Assembly: GCF_028769735.1 (NCBI RefSeq) | Contig: NC_088170.1 | Coordinates: forward strand, 54,903,585-54,967,584 | Source of the DNA: Zonotrichia leucophrys gambelii | Lineage: Eukaryota; Chordata; Aves; Passeriformes; Passerellidae | Direction of reading: 5' to 3' | Length of the DNA stretch: 64,000 nt | Shown here: positions 37,610 through 50,000 of the stretch, piece after piece | Numbering within the stretch: the first letter of the stretch is position 1 | Layout of the letters: the number at the start of each line of letters is the position of its first letter | Translations under genes and position numbers: made by a program | The notes under the pieces: generated by a model | The model's database searches: none | What the model was told of the DNA's origin: nothing | The model's input: the letters and a program-made list of their open reading frames with translations, nothing else

Positions 37610-38095
37610 ATTGAAAAAGTGCCACCAGTAGCCATTGTTTGGGTCCCATATCTTAGCTCTGGTGCCTGCATCATGAGAAGACGTGGGCCTGCTGAAATGA
37701 GTCCAGAGAAGGCCATGAAGATGATCTGAGGGCTGGAACACCTCTCCTGTGAAGGCGGGCTGAGAGAGTTGGGGCCATTCAGCCTGGGTAAGAGAAGGCT
37801 CTGGAGTGATCACATTGAGGCTTTCCAGTACCTAAATAGAACTGCAAGACAGATGGAGGATTTTTTATGAGTGTACGTAGACAAGAGGGAGTAGCACTAA
37901 ACTGATAGAGGGCAAATAATAGGAGGGAATTCTCTACTGTGAGGATGGCGAGACGCTGGAACAGGCTGGCCAGAGAAGTTTTGGATGCTCCATTCCTGGA
38001 TGAGTTCAAGGCTGGCTTGGGGGGGCCCTGAGCAACCTGTCTAGAGAAAGGGGTCCCTGCTCATGGCAGTGCATTGGAACTGGATGATCTTTATG
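37610..38095 (+). mobile_element. CR1 LINE 3' fragment, sense
   Basis: About 485 bases of CR1 3' region lie in sense orientation. Recognisable blocks are GAGTCCAGAGAAGGCCATGAAGATGATC, a TCAGCCTGGG..AGAAGGCTCTGG block, GGAACAGGCTGGCCAGAGAAG, GAGCAACCTG, and GTGCATTGGAACTGGATGATCTTTA. The copy ends before the usual short tail repeat, so it is truncated at both ends. Minus-strand frames of 76-88 codons here are shadows. The subfamily differs from that of the 2870-3792 copy. Confidence 0.9.
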
Positions 38096-41020
38096 CCTGG
38101 AATAAACTGCAAGTTAATTTGTTACATCTAACAAGGTGTGAACTTTGCTTTATATGAGATGCAGTGTTTTGCAGCATTCTGAGAGTTCACAAACATACAA
38201 CCATGAAATTAATTATGTATGTGTCAACCAAGTAGAAGCTATGACTTTCTGCATACTTGGCAATAGATGAGTTAAAAGCAACATTAGTTGCTCTTTTTTT
38301 GAGAATAATGTTGTTCATTTCTGTGGTAAAATTTTTACCAAATCCAAGAAAGTTATAAATAAATTGATCTATTCTGCTTCTATCTGGTCTTTTCTCAGAA
38401 GAATTTCAGTTACCATAAAATTTCTGTTACCTGAATAATTTTGTACGTTAACCTTAAAAATTGTCAGGTAACCATGTCAGGTGCTGAGAAATCCCCCTGA
38501 AATCTTAACAAAGGGAAAAACAAACAAACAGAGCTACAACAAGATTGTAGTTACAGTTGTTATTCCATGAATAAAAATTACTGTTGCAAAACTGGATAAT
38601 TGGAAAGAATACACACATACAATCAGATCCCACAATCGAGTTTTCTTTGCTTTTTGCACTACTGTCTATGCATTTCAAAATGTAATTTAATTTTATGTAA
38701 AAAATTTCCTGAAAGGCAAAAATGCATTTCAACAGTGATAATTCAGTTTTAAACCATGCATAAAAAACCAATAAAGAGCAAATGCTAATAGATTTGTAAA
38801 TGGCCTATGACCTTTTCTAGCTATTTTTCAATATTTTTCAACGGTTAAGAAACAGTCACTGAAGTAAGTCAATAGTCTCTTACTGTATTATTCACTTTAG
38901 AAAAATGAATGTTTATCAAATGGACTTGAATTGATAATAATATGATAGTTCATGCTTGAGAAGCCTCACAATCACCATTGTGAAGAACTGGATATTGTCT
39001 TTCTGGCATAATCACATGGACAGTGGATTGCATTTACACCTTCCATGACCTTGAAAAGAGTTTTCCATACCAATGTCAGAAACATTTTTTTTTTAATTCT
39101 GCTGCTGCTGCTGCCAAGTGTATAGACTAGACAAGTAAAATTAAAAGGTATAACGTAAATATTGGTAGTAAATAAACAGTTATACTCTTTTTTTTAGTTT
39201 TAGGATGAAAAATCCTCAAAATTATGAATGATAATTTAAATTGCAGATTTTGTAAGACATTTCATTAAGAAAATTTAATTATTCTGAGTTCTTATAAACT
39301 GTAAATTGGAATTTAAATGGCTAGTGTTTTTAAAATGTATTTTTAAATATTCACTGAGATTTCTTGATTTCATGATCCTAAGTTTCAAAGATGTCAGATT
39401 TGATTCACAAGCTGTTGCATATTAAATGCTTTCAGTAGATTTGACTTCTTTGTTCCACTATATGTTCCTGAAGTTAGCAGAATATATTTTTCTTTCTTTT
39501 CATAGCATTTTTCTCTTGAATGCCTTCTAGATCTGCATATTTTTGTAATTCTTTAGATATTTTACTTCTACATTGGACATGTACTAATTCAACTGCTATT
39601 ACTTATAAAAATTTTCCTTGCATCTTAAAATCAATATTTATCTATACTGTATTTATTGATCTGTTACTCAGCAGTTCTAGTGTCCTTTTCTAAAGAAGAC
39701 CAAGGAAGTCTTTATTTTCCTTCTGTTCATACCTCAGCCTTACTGTAATACAGAATTCTAAAATGTTGCAACTATAGCTAGGAGAAGGTACATTTTCCAC
39801 ATGAATATAAGAAAAATATTATTCTCTGATGGAGCAAGCAAGAAGGTTCCATAGGTATTTCCCATGGAAGAAAACATACTGGGCTTTTGGACAGCTATGA
39901 AATTCTTATGCCCTACAAAGCTGTTGATTTCATCTTTGGTTTTCATTGGTCTATCTTTCAACTGACTTTTTGTTTCAACTGTTTACATTGCAGTCATAAC
40001 AGATCACTTTATCTATATGTATTTATATCCATATAGGCCATATTTTTATTTTATTCAAAATCTCAACACTGTTAAATTGTAAAAAGGCTCCATTGTATTT
40101 AAAAATTGAAGAGATTACCATCTTACTAAAGAGGCATTCTTGATTTGAAATGGGGTTTGGATTTACTGACGTGTTTAAGATTTGTTAGTTTTGGACAAGA
40201 ACATGAAGAGGTCAGTGCTTCCGAATTATGTCACCATTTAGTGGAAAACAAGCCCTTTGAGAAATAACAATCTACTTCACAATCATGTTACAGCTATAGT
40301 TACAGTTTATGATGATTTATTAATACAGTCTGGTTTGGGTTGCTCAAGCATTTTATTTTGCTTGATCTGAACGCTATCTGCTTTATCATTTATGAAATTA
40401 CGTAGAATAGTCTGACAGTGTTTTGATATGGTGTCATTCTTATTTATTAAAAACACATGTTCAGCTGTGTCATTACACATTAGATTTTTTCTGTACTATC
40501 TTGTCAGTTCCTTCAGTTTTTACACAAATTTATTTTTACTTAGTAAATGATAAAGTATTTTCTTTAGGTAACTCTATTAGTGATTTGAGTTTTTCTTCCT
40601 TCATCTAAGGTAGTACAGAATGTGGGATAATGACTCTTTACAGCTGTATAGAAAACTACTAAACACTGGAAAAAATGCATTTGCAGTTTAAAGATGTATA
40701 CAAACACAGAGGAATGTGTCTGCATGTCTGGGGGCACTGGTAAAAATAGTTTTCTTCTTTAAGTGAAGTAGATCAGGAAAATATCATGAAGCTGGGATAT
40801 ATCACAGGACAACATTATGAATTCATTATTGGTCACAGCTGCAAGAGACTTCATCAGGAGAAATTATGAGAGTTTCCACAATACTAAACACATATATATT
40901 TGATTCTTCTAAATATTTTTCATTACAAAATACCATCTTTATTGATAAATAAAATTATCTGCTGTAGCAATGCACATGGGACTGTATAGGGCAATCAAGT
41001 TTCACCTACATTATCATAGT
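38096..41020. other. AT-rich non-coding DNA
   Basis: No gene or family recognised. It includes a short CTG run at 39100-39114 and T-rich stretches. Confidence 0.65.
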
Positions 41021-41021
41021 G

Positions 41022-41034
41022 TTTATTTATTTAC
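41022..41034 (-). promoter_or_regulatory. Overlapping AATAAA poly(A)-signal motifs
   Basis: On the minus strand the sequence reads AATAAATAAA, about 120 bases beyond the stop of the frame at 41155-41451. Such motifs are frequent by chance in AT-rich DNA; position is the only reason to list it. Confidence 0.2.
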
Positions 41035-41154
41035 AGAAAGATCTGCATGCATGCCTTCAATTGGTTTACATAAAGCATTTACAGTGATTTGATTGCACTT
41101 CAAGAATTGAATTGATACATATATATGTGCAACTTAGAGTTATCACGCTGTTTT

Positions 41155-41451
41155 TCACTGGTCCTCTTGAGCAACAAAATACTTAGGACACTCCAGACAT
41201 TTATTTTCACATGGCAGTCTTTTTTTACTCTGTGAAGCTGACAAAAATGCTGTTGTGCTCAGTGACTTCTCAGGAAATGCCTTTGCCTTCTTCAGGCTTG
41301 TAAACTGTGGAAGACCACTTAAACTGAACGAGGCTGAGCTGAGATGTGTATGATAACCAAAATAACTCCAAGTTCCTTTGTCCCTGTGGTAACTATGTCT
41401 TGGGTCTACCCCAGAAACATTTCCTGGCACAACATTGTCAGCTACAGACAT
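41155..41451 (-). CDS. Unrecognised 98-codon ORF, possible terminal exon
   Basis: A minus-strand frame starts at an ATG in weak context and ends in TGA at 41155. Its composition is protein-like, with balanced Ser, Leu, Lys, Tyr and His. Two closely spaced Cys (CENKCLEC) lie near the C terminus, which ends in YFVAQEDQ. An in-frame stop lies just upstream. TGTCTGTAG shortly past the ATG could serve as a 3' splice site, so this could be a last exon as well as a complete small ORF. An AATAAATAAA signal on the same strand lies about 120-130 bases past the stop (41022-41034). I do not recognise the protein. Chance is a serious alternative. Confidence 0.2.
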   Translation of the reverse strand: MSVADNVVPGNVSGVDPRHSYHRDKGTWSYFGYHTHLSSASFSLSGLPQFTSLKKAKAFPEKSLSTTAFLSASQSKKRLPCENKCLECPKYFVAQEDQ

Positions 41452-41459
41452 TTGGAAAT

Positions 41460-42111
41460 TTTTTTATGATACTGTTTAGACCACTCAAGGGCCTAAAGTA
41501 GACAAAGCAATTCTGAACAAAGTCTCTCTTTCTCACATAGCTTATTTTCTGTGGGACCGTGGTATCTGCCACATCCAAAGAAGCATATTTTTATCACTAA
41601 AAGGTGCATCTCCTTTTAGAGCTTTTGCTGAGATAGATGTGTTAGCAATCTCCCTCTAGCTTAGACTAGCCCTTAGCAGTATAAAGCAATTAAAGATAAT
41701 CCTGGCATGCCTTGAAAATGGATAATGTTTTCTGCAGCTCTTTTGTTCATGATTTTCAGGTGTGTGCTTTTCTCTACTGCCCCTGCAGATCGTGTAATAT
41801 AGATTGCATACTGATAATGCAGGCTGTTATCTGTAGGTGTTCCTAAATAATGAATAGCCCACTGTAACAGCTTTTCTTACAAATAACTAGCAAAATCTGG
41901 CTTCAGTCTGTTTTTTGAACAAAATAATTTATAACATTTCTAAAATAGAAGCCTACCTCGAGGTTTTGAAATCCATTTTTGGGCACCTAAGGGTGTCTTT
42001 CAAGTTCCATTCATTTCAACTTTTAAATTATATTTAGTCCAAAAATTGAGATATTTCTTTAGACTACACTGTGCCTGGACAAGCACAAACTCTTTTCCTG
42101 AAGTGTATTGG
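41460..42111. other. Non-coding DNA
   Basis: Nothing recognisable. It runs up to the LTR that starts near 42112. Confidence 0.6.
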
Positions 42112-43124
42112 TGTTGTATGGCCTGTTTTTAATTAGCAGGGTGTCAACAGAGGTGGCTTCTATCAGAAGCAACTAGAACATTCCACCATGTCTGGCAGAG
42201 CCAATCCCTGCTGGCTCTGAAGATGGACATGCTGCTGGCCAAAACTGGGCCAATTAGATGTTGGTAACATCTCTGTGATAACAGATTTAAGAAGAAATCA
42301 AGACAAAGGTGGTGGTGCAGTTTTGATTCCAACCAGAGAAGAGGAGGAGGTGAAAACACATGAGCAGAACAGCAGGACAACACTGAGGTCAGTGGAGAGG
42401 GAGGGGGAGGAGGTGCTCCAGGCACTGGAGCTGGGATTCCTCTGCAGGCCATGGTGAAGCAGCTGTGCCCCTGCAGCCCATGGGGATCCATGGGGAATGC
42501 AGAGATCCACATGCAGCCTATGAGGGAGGTGCCCATCATGGATACCTGGAGAAGGCCATGATCCAGTGAGGGTCCTGGAGTAGCCTGTCCATGGGGGACT
42601 GCACCCTGTGGAAGAGCGACCCACACTGCAGTCAGTGTGTTTTGGGAGACTGCTGCCCATAGGATGGGCTCACATTTAAGCAGTTGACAGCAAACTGTTT
42701 TTCTCATGCTGGAGAAGTTTGTGGAAAACTGTCTCCTGTGGGAGGGACTCAGTGCTTCAGCAGAGGATCAACTTCCCTCCCTGAGCAGTAGAGGCCATGG
42801 ATGGTGCACTGACCATTACCCCTATTCCCTGTCTCCTTGCACTGCTGGGGTAAGCAGTAGAGCTGGGAAGGAGGGAGGGGTGGGGAGAAGGTGTTTTTAA
42901 AGGTTTATGTTACTTCTCATTATACTACTCTGATTTTGAAAGTAATAAATCCCTTTCAAATCTCTACATTGAGCCTGTCTTGCTCTTGATGGTATTTGCT
43001 CAGCAAACTCTCCCAATCCTTACTTCAACCCTTCACTGAATTTTCTCTCCTCTGTCTGGCTGTGGAACAGTCACTGGGTGACTTGGGTGGATGCTTGACA
43101 TCTGACCTAAGTTAACCCATGACA
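42112..43124 (+). mobile_element. Old solo ERV LTR, probable ERVL class
   Basis: This is a sense-strand LTR of about 1 kb. It shows a TG-like start (TGTTGTATGGCC), a GGTGGCTTCTATCAGAAGC block, AGATTTAAGAAG (TATA-like), GGAGGAGGTGCTCCAGGCAC, and a run of diverged CTGCAGCCCATGG / GACTGCACCCTGTGG modules. These are followed by the AATAAA poly(A) signal at 42944-42949, a T/G-rich R-U5, and a TTAACCCATGACA end. I see no target-site duplication at these borders, so the exact 5' edge is uncertain. No gag, pol or env sequence lies on either side, so it is a solo LTR. CpGs have mostly decayed to TG/CA, which marks it as older than the copy at 52729-54072. Open frames here (up to 187 codons, minus) are by-products. 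Confidence 0.8.
42944..42949 (+). promoter_or_regulatory. LTR poly(A) signal AATAAA
   Basis: Placed about 180 bases before the LTR 3' end, as expected for the R-U5 part of an avian ERV LTR. Confidence 0.6.
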
Positions 43125-45100
43125 TGGAGCTACAGGGACCCTTATACAATATTTCAGTCCCCAGGGAAACAAATCTAGGCACGACATTCTGTATGTATTC
43201 CTATCTTACATATCCATATGTGAGAAGAAGACAAATGCTAGATGATAGCTCATATGGAAACATGTTTTGCTCTCTCTCAAGTGTAAATATATGCCTCCAT
43301 CACACGTTTTTTTACCACATCCTCTGGGAATTACTATGGAACATATTAGTAATGTGCAGGGTTGGTGAATGTACTGGGTTTCTTCTTAGCTTGAGGTTGC
43401 TTTAGCTACTTTCTCAGCAGGAGCCCCTTGTTATTACTGGCCATGACTCTGTACATAGTAGGAGAAATCTCAAACCAGGGGGGACTCAATGTATTTAGTA
43501 TCAATTTCGTCCCCTAATCCAGTGCCCTGTCCTTTGTTCCATCAATATGACTCGTGTGGTTTCTCTCAGCAAAGACAAATTGCTGAAAAAGCTGCAGTCA
43601 TTCTGCTCTGTCCTTGATTTTAAACTAAAGCTTTAACTTTTTGTAGTCCTTGGTGCTTAATTGATCCACATTTAACAGAAGACTTTCCTTATGGAAATTA
43701 TGCTTGCATTGACAGATACTGTGAATAATTCAGGATAAGTGAGAGGACCAGATTCTAAATGATAGTTTGCACAATTGAAAATTGATGATCAGAATTTCTT
43801 CAAGCTCTAATCTACCATTAGATTGGGCCAATTAAGTACACCAGTGATTATGGCATGACTATTTTCATTTGTTTGTCTGTCTTTCTATAACCATGATTCC
43901 ATAGGAACCATAGGAACAAAAAAAGGACGTCTTTTTTTTTTTTTTTTTTTTTTTGTTACAGTCTTCAGTCTTACCTCTGTCTACCCAAGGAATTATTTCA
44001 ATACATCATTAGTCATCTTGGAATTAATTTAAAAGTTCTTCCTGGATGATCATAAGGGATTTCAGCACATTTAATTTATTGATGCTTTTCTCTGCTATTC
44101 TCATCGGACTAAAACACATGCCATATGAATAACCCTTCCCACCACCTGTGTTTTTAAAAGAAAGCATTGCAAATTATACTCTTTTTCATTCCCTCTAAAA
44201 ATAGTTTTAACACAAGCCCAAGTGTCTCAGTTGGAGTCAACTTCCAGTATATAAGTATATATACTAAGAAGAAAGGAAATAAAAAACCATAAATCAAGTA
44301 AAAAGTGAAATATCACAGAAAAAAATCAAAATGTCAGCATTTTCATTATATATCTCCTTATTTTTAGAGGTTTTATTCCATGTAAAAAACTAAGACTAAA
44401 ACCTGGCATATGAAATATGACATTTCAGTCTAGAAATAATTTTATATATATTGCTAATAGGTAATTTTTGGTATTTTAATAATATTATATGATTGAATGA
44501 AAGATGGCATTACAAGCTGGAATAATTTCAAGAATTTAGATAAATGTTAGCACTAAAAGTATCTGTAAGAGGTATATGACATCTTTAAATTCAGATTTTC
44601 TTGATAAGTTTTGGGGTTTGTGTTTGGAACTCCAATATATTTATTTTTCTATCACTATAGTATCACTTAGTATTATTGTTATGGTATGTTAGCTTTAGAG
44701 TGTGCTTATTGTGCTTTACAGTCAAGTTGTTCTCACAGTTAATGAATTATATGTGTACATGTATGTACATAGTATATGATGCTTGACAGTATGGTCTCAT
44801 TTGAATTTCATTTTCTTTTCCAATAATCTTGCATTTGACTGCTGTATTGCTGAAGAGAACCCAGGATATTAGAAAACCTTATGGTGTGTTATGAACAGAG
44901 CCATCACGTCTCACAACATGAGCATGAGACTTAGACAAGTGGCATTTGGTTTGCACCTTCTCCCAGTAACACTTCTGTACCATATGTTTTTACAGCACAA
45001 AACCAGATCATTTGTCATACTTTGTGATCCCACATGACAATCACAACTGCATGCCTCAGCTGTGATCTGTCAAACCATTATGCCTGTCACATAGGGGTCA
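43125..45100. other. AT-rich non-coding DNA with long T-run
   Basis: Nothing coding is recognised. A run of 23 T lies at 43932-43954. An alternating GTACATGTATGTACAT palindromic patch lies near 44752-44772. Confidence 0.6.
43932..43954. repeat. Homopolymer of 23 T
   Basis: A long T-run starts right after GACGTC. It could be slippage or the reversed poly(A) tail of an old retrocopy on the minus strand; no recognisable gene lies at 43955 and beyond to support a retrocopy. Confidence 0.9.
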
Positions 45101-45868
45101 GAAGAAGGAGGAATACCTTGCTGCTGTGACTCTGCCAGAGGGAAGAAGGAAAGAGGTCAATGCAACATCTCAAAGGAGCTCCACCACAGGATAACATTAC
45201 CCATCTTCAAGCAAGTGCTATCACACTCTTCACCACTTGAATGTCTTGAAGAAAAGTTTGAGTGGCCACTGAAATGTATTTTATTTTCGTGCAATCCCTT
45301 AAAGAAAAATGCTCGTGCAGATGCACTACAGGGCTTTGAATAGAATTTGAAATTTTCATTGTTGAAACACCACAAAAACTTCCATCTATTGATCCTTTGG
45401 CAGAAGCTGAAATACAAACAAGGAATTTAGCTTTCCACAGAATATTGAACGTACAGTTTGCTGTGCAGATTAACACATGATTGCTAGCATAGCTACACAT
45501 TCATTGTTCACACTGCCTGGAGTATGGGAATCAAATATTTCTGTTAAGCATGGAAGCCAGAATTCACAGAGAAGCAGATAAACACAGGAAATTTCTTTCT
45601 GCCAACCCAAAGAAACAATATATATAATCCTGAGATGTCTGATTATATTCCTAGTTTTGTTCTTCATCAGTTAACATGTCCTGCCTTTACCTTTTCCCTC
45701 CAACTGTATACACAATAACACTTTTTTCTTTATGATAAATGTTACTTCCTTGGCTCCAAAGTTTTCCTTTGAAAGGTCTGAAATACTCTAAACCTACTTG
45801 GTAATTACATGAAAGTATCAGTTAATTCACTTTTAATCTTTCGTTCCTTAAAGTATACACATATATAC
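45101..45868. other. Non-coding DNA with overlapping short minus-strand frames
   Basis: Three overlapping or adjacent minus-strand frames (45157-45417, 45207-45500, 45470-45667) stay open for 65-97 codons in different frames. Their products look non-repetitive but match nothing I know. A frameshifted relic is possible; chance is equally likely. Confidence 0.35.
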
Positions 45869-45993
45869 ATAAAAATAAAAAAGAAAAGCAAAAAAAAATC
45901 CTCCAAAAACCCCCCAAATTAAACAAAAAGAAACAAACAAAAATCACACAAACAAACAAAAAAATACTCCTCAAACAAAGAAACAAACAAAAA
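45869..45993. repeat. A-rich / CAAA low-complexity tract
   Basis: About 125 bases are made almost only of A and C on the plus strand. AAAC/CAAA repeats and several poly-A runs of 5-9 are present, with only scattered G or T. Confidence 0.9.
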
Positions 45994-46087
45994 AGGACAA
46001 TTCATACATACCTTTAAAAAGTCCATGTCTCTAAAGGACATCTGGAACTCATTTCTCAATTAATGGCAAACTGCTGCCAGTTTGTCT

Positions 46088-46126
46088 CTATACTCTCCTA
46101 TAGTGCCTCAATATAGGAGAGTATAG
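46088..46126. repeat. Perfect 15-bp stem hairpin, 9-base loop
   Basis: CTATACTCTCCTATA (46088-46102) is the exact reverse complement of TATAGGAGAGTATAG (46112-46126). The loop is GTGCCTCAA. Two more pairs are possible outside one mismatch. It is not a simple repeat, and its perfection suggests a fairly recent template-switch event or selection. Confidence 0.9.
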
Positions 46127-46875
46127 TGAGTCACAGATTCTTTGCTGAATGAGTATTTCTATGTTCCTGATAATTCAAAACTGTTGGGTGAATTCTAAAA
46201 CATTCAAAATCCTTTTGGTATGAGGATTTAAACTGCTAAGTTTGGTAACTCTGCAGTGCTTTTTTTCAGAAGAACCTAGGTGATTAAAAAGAAAAATTAC
46301 TATTGATACTACAAATAATCCAAATGATTTAGTCAAAATAATGTAGAGATGTTTTGCTATTTCGAAGTAAATGTCTAGAAGACAGATAGACATTTCAAAG
46401 AATAAGTGGAAGGCAAAAGGAGCTTTACAAATCTAGACAGACCCAGTGTCTCTCCATTGTTATCAAATATAACCGATTCTGAATGATCCTGTCCTGAATG
46501 AAGGACAGTTAAAAATCGGAAGTCACCAGAATGCCTAAGATATACAACTTCTGTCATTTTCTTGTCTGCACAAATGAAAAAAATCCTCAGTGCTCTTTTG
46601 AGTCCTGCTGGTGTCACTTTTGAAAATTCTTCTTACATGCTTGTAATTATTGACCTTTTCCTTAGGTATTCATATTTTCTGAACTGTAACCATCACAATA
46701 ATCCTGTAAATAAGCACCTGGTTACTTTATAAATTCTATATTGTCATTTACTATGTGTTTGTATAGTGCCTGTCAGCACAGTCCCTTATTATTAGTGTAA
46801 TTTGGGTAATATATTAATATAAATTCAATTAATTAATATTTCCTGCAAAAGGAAATAAAATTGATAGCATGCACC

Positions 46876-47020
46876 TAGCCTGACAGAGTTCAAGAAGCAT
46901 TTGGACTATACTCTCAGTCACTCCTGGGGATGGTGCTGTGCAGAGCCAAGATCTGGACACCATAATTCTTGAGTCTCTTCCAACTCAATATATTCAGTCA
47001 CTCTGTGGTTCTGTGAAGTA
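46876..47020 (+). mobile_element. CR1 LINE 3' end, short fragment
   Basis: About 145 bases match the far 3' end of CR1: GAGTTCAAGAAGCATTTGGAC, a CTGGGGATGGTGCTGTGCAG block, GGAC..CCATAATTCTTGAG, TCTCTTCCAACTCAATATATTC, and a decayed TCTGTGGTTCTGTG tail. Sense orientation. Too short to carry coding sequence. Confidence 0.85.
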
Positions 47021-50000
47021 AAGACATGGGAAATTTTCTTATAAATATTAACTACAATATAATATCCAGGTATCTCAAGAGACAGACTCCTTCACAAAGA
47101 CCTTTCCTCTGTCTCTGTCTCCTTCAGATACGGAAACACACAATATAAATAAATTCTTATTGCACCAATGAAAGGTAATTATACCTTCAGTGGCATCAAC
47201 AAAATTTGAGACTGAAACACCTGCATGCATTCAGTTTGTGATGTATTGGCCATTTAGGAGACAAATATGAGATAGGTCACAATTAAGGTTGTGACTACTT
47301 TGTTTCTTCTAACCTCACTTGTCCTTTGATTTTAGGATATCAAATGATTAATTTGACTAGGCACAAACAATTAACTCCTAAATTGTTGTTGTTGGGTTTT
47401 TTTAAGCACTGATGTCTGACCTAAGATTAGTTTCACGATCTGAGAGACTTGCAGCCAAATCTTGATATAATAATTTAGGGAGCCTTCTAAAGCAGGGAAG
47501 GAAATACCTAATTGATTTTATCTTTCAATAAGATGGAGGTGCCTAGATAATTAAGACCAAAAAAAGCAAAATTTCCAGTTAATTTCCACTAGTTTTTCTT
47601 ATACCATTAAAATTTATATAACTGATATCATATGCCAATAACTGATTTTTTTCAAAATGAAAGCATAAATATTGAAGAACTTGAAGGAAATAGCTGTTGA
47701 TCTGCTTTGAACTATTAGCAGCTGTTAACTATTCAAAGTCTTCAATATGAATTCAATTCTCACCTCAAATTCAATTCCATGTACTAAATCCATGCATAAG
47801 AATCCACCATGTCTTTCATGAACAAACATGCAATAGCCTGATTTATTTTCTTAATATATATTTCCTTTTCAATCTCACATCTCATTTCAGCTTTGCCCAT
47901 ATTTTCTTACTTGTCACATATAATCCTAACTATTCCCTGATTTTCCATACCTTCCTTTTCCCAACTGATTTCATATCTGCCATTATTTACCTTCACAATT
48001 GCAGAACCACACCCTCATCCCTCATCTCACACCAACTTTTTTCTTCAAAATTTTTTGACACCATCACCACGCTTTACTGCTTCTTTTGCTCACATTGCAG
48101 CCTAACATCTTTAGCACTTTAGTTTTATCTCCTCACATTCCCAGACTCTAGTTCTTTGCATGATTTTACTTATTCATTTTTGCTTTTACTACTGGCTATG
48201 CTCTATTCAGGCAAGAAACATAGTATAATCATGTATGTTGGCAGGTTATTGCTGTCAGTCATCCTAGACAAGGGGGATAAAAGTACTATTTTGCATTAGT
48301 TTGCCTCCACCTGCAAAGAAAATATTACCTATGTTGTCCGTGGTATAATGAAAGAACCACAACATCATAGAAATTGTGTTGGAAATATATCTCTAAATTC
48401 TAGAGAATAGATTTCCTCCCTGAGGCATTCTTTGAGAAACTTCATTCATACAGGCAAAATGATGGACGGCTTACTAAGAAACTGCTTAACAGTTTCTCTC
48501 CCAAGACATCTGTTTTTTTACTAAGATTAGTTTCAAAAAATAATTAGATTGAGTTAAAGTAACCCCAAGACTGGTTTTTACTGTACTCCAGGAAAATGAG
48601 AAAGATTCTTAGGCAGAAAAAAATTTACTTACTTTATTGTATATTAAGATTGCTGTCTTACATGAGACAATCAAAGTGAGTTGAATCAAGGAGAAAGTTT
48701 ACAGTTTAAAAAATGTTACCTGTTTAATATTCCAGGATAATGTTTTAATAATGCAAATTTTCTTGATAAAAATAATTAATTGATTTTTAGCTCTTTTTAA
48801 AATATTGTTTGTAAATTAGAGACTTTGAAAATCAAGGCATTTTTGAAAAAAAATTTTTTTTTGCAACTTGTCATTCTGTAAATCCTCTTATATTTTATAA
48901 GCACTTTGTGACTTGAGACCATAGGGGAAATTTCAGTTATTTGAGACTATTTCGAGACTGGAAATTTCCAAAAATGTATTATTTCCGTTCAGACATATTT
49001 AAAATTAATCCCTTTTGGACTATGGCAGTGGGTTTAAATTAAACTAGAATTAGTACTCCTGATAAGAGAAGAAACACTATAAAGCTTTATCTTTTGACCT
49101 TTAAAATAATAGTTAATTTCAGCTTAAGCAGATGCTTTAAGTAAGACTGGATTTAGAGGATACCGATTGTTCTGAAAACCAGGAGATTGTGTTTGACTTA
49201 AGCTTATTTGCCATAAAATTTGCTTTGTTGCTTGTCAATCAATCTAAACAAAGCTGTGTGACCAAGCTGGGTCTCTATCAGACTGCCTCTGTTTCCCAGG
49301 TTCCGAGCCACTGAGTTTGTCAGCTACTTACTTGCAGTGGGACTGGAAACTGCCATGGGCCCTTTACTGTCAATCTCTTAAATGTATAAAAAGAATGTTT
49401 GAAAATTGTTGAACATGGCTTATTTTTACCTATTAGCTTTCACACTCACATGCAGAATTTTCTTTCTGGTATGACTGTTTCTATCTTCTGATGCCTTTTG
49501 GAAGTTACCAGTAAAGAAAGTCTCAGTTCACTCCTGGTGTGGAAATCTGCGCAGCAGCACCCCAGGGAGCTGCTGCCTTCACAACAGCTAATGGCTTGTC
49601 TAAAATTGTTATGACTTTCTAGAAAGGAAGAATTTAATGTTGGAAAGTTAGTACAGATTTCTTTTTCAATTCATAACATGTTTAAAAATAGTAACTGCTT
49701 TATTTTATCACAAACCGGTGGTTTGGAGTATATTTTTCTAGATCTCATATTCAGAAGTCACTTCCTCCTGGTGAGATTTACCATTGGTAACAGAGATGAC
49801 GTATTTGATTCTTCACCTGAAATATCAAAAATATTTGTGCTGATGTAGGTGTATCTTCAGATACACAGCTTTCTTTTCTTAGAACAGGATCTGTATGTTT
49901 ACCATTGCTTTATCTTGCTGGTGGCAATCACAGTTTATATACACTAAAGGACACAGATCTTTAATTCCTACAATACCACTCATTTTGCATCTTTTCTTCT

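Noticed and set aside
37547..38009. Two minus-strand frames of 76-88 codons
   Set aside because: Antisense shadows of the CR1 fragment at 37610-38095.
39100..39114. CTG trinucleotide run
   Set aside because: Only about five units, and not in any open frame of interest.
42144..42707. 187-codon minus-strand frame
   Set aside because: Antisense to the plus-strand LTR at 42112-43124; its Pro/Ser/Leu-rich product mirrors the LTR's repeated modules.
43932..43954. T-run as the poly(A) tail of a minus-strand processed pseudogene
   Set aside because: No recognisable coding relic or target duplication was found beside it.
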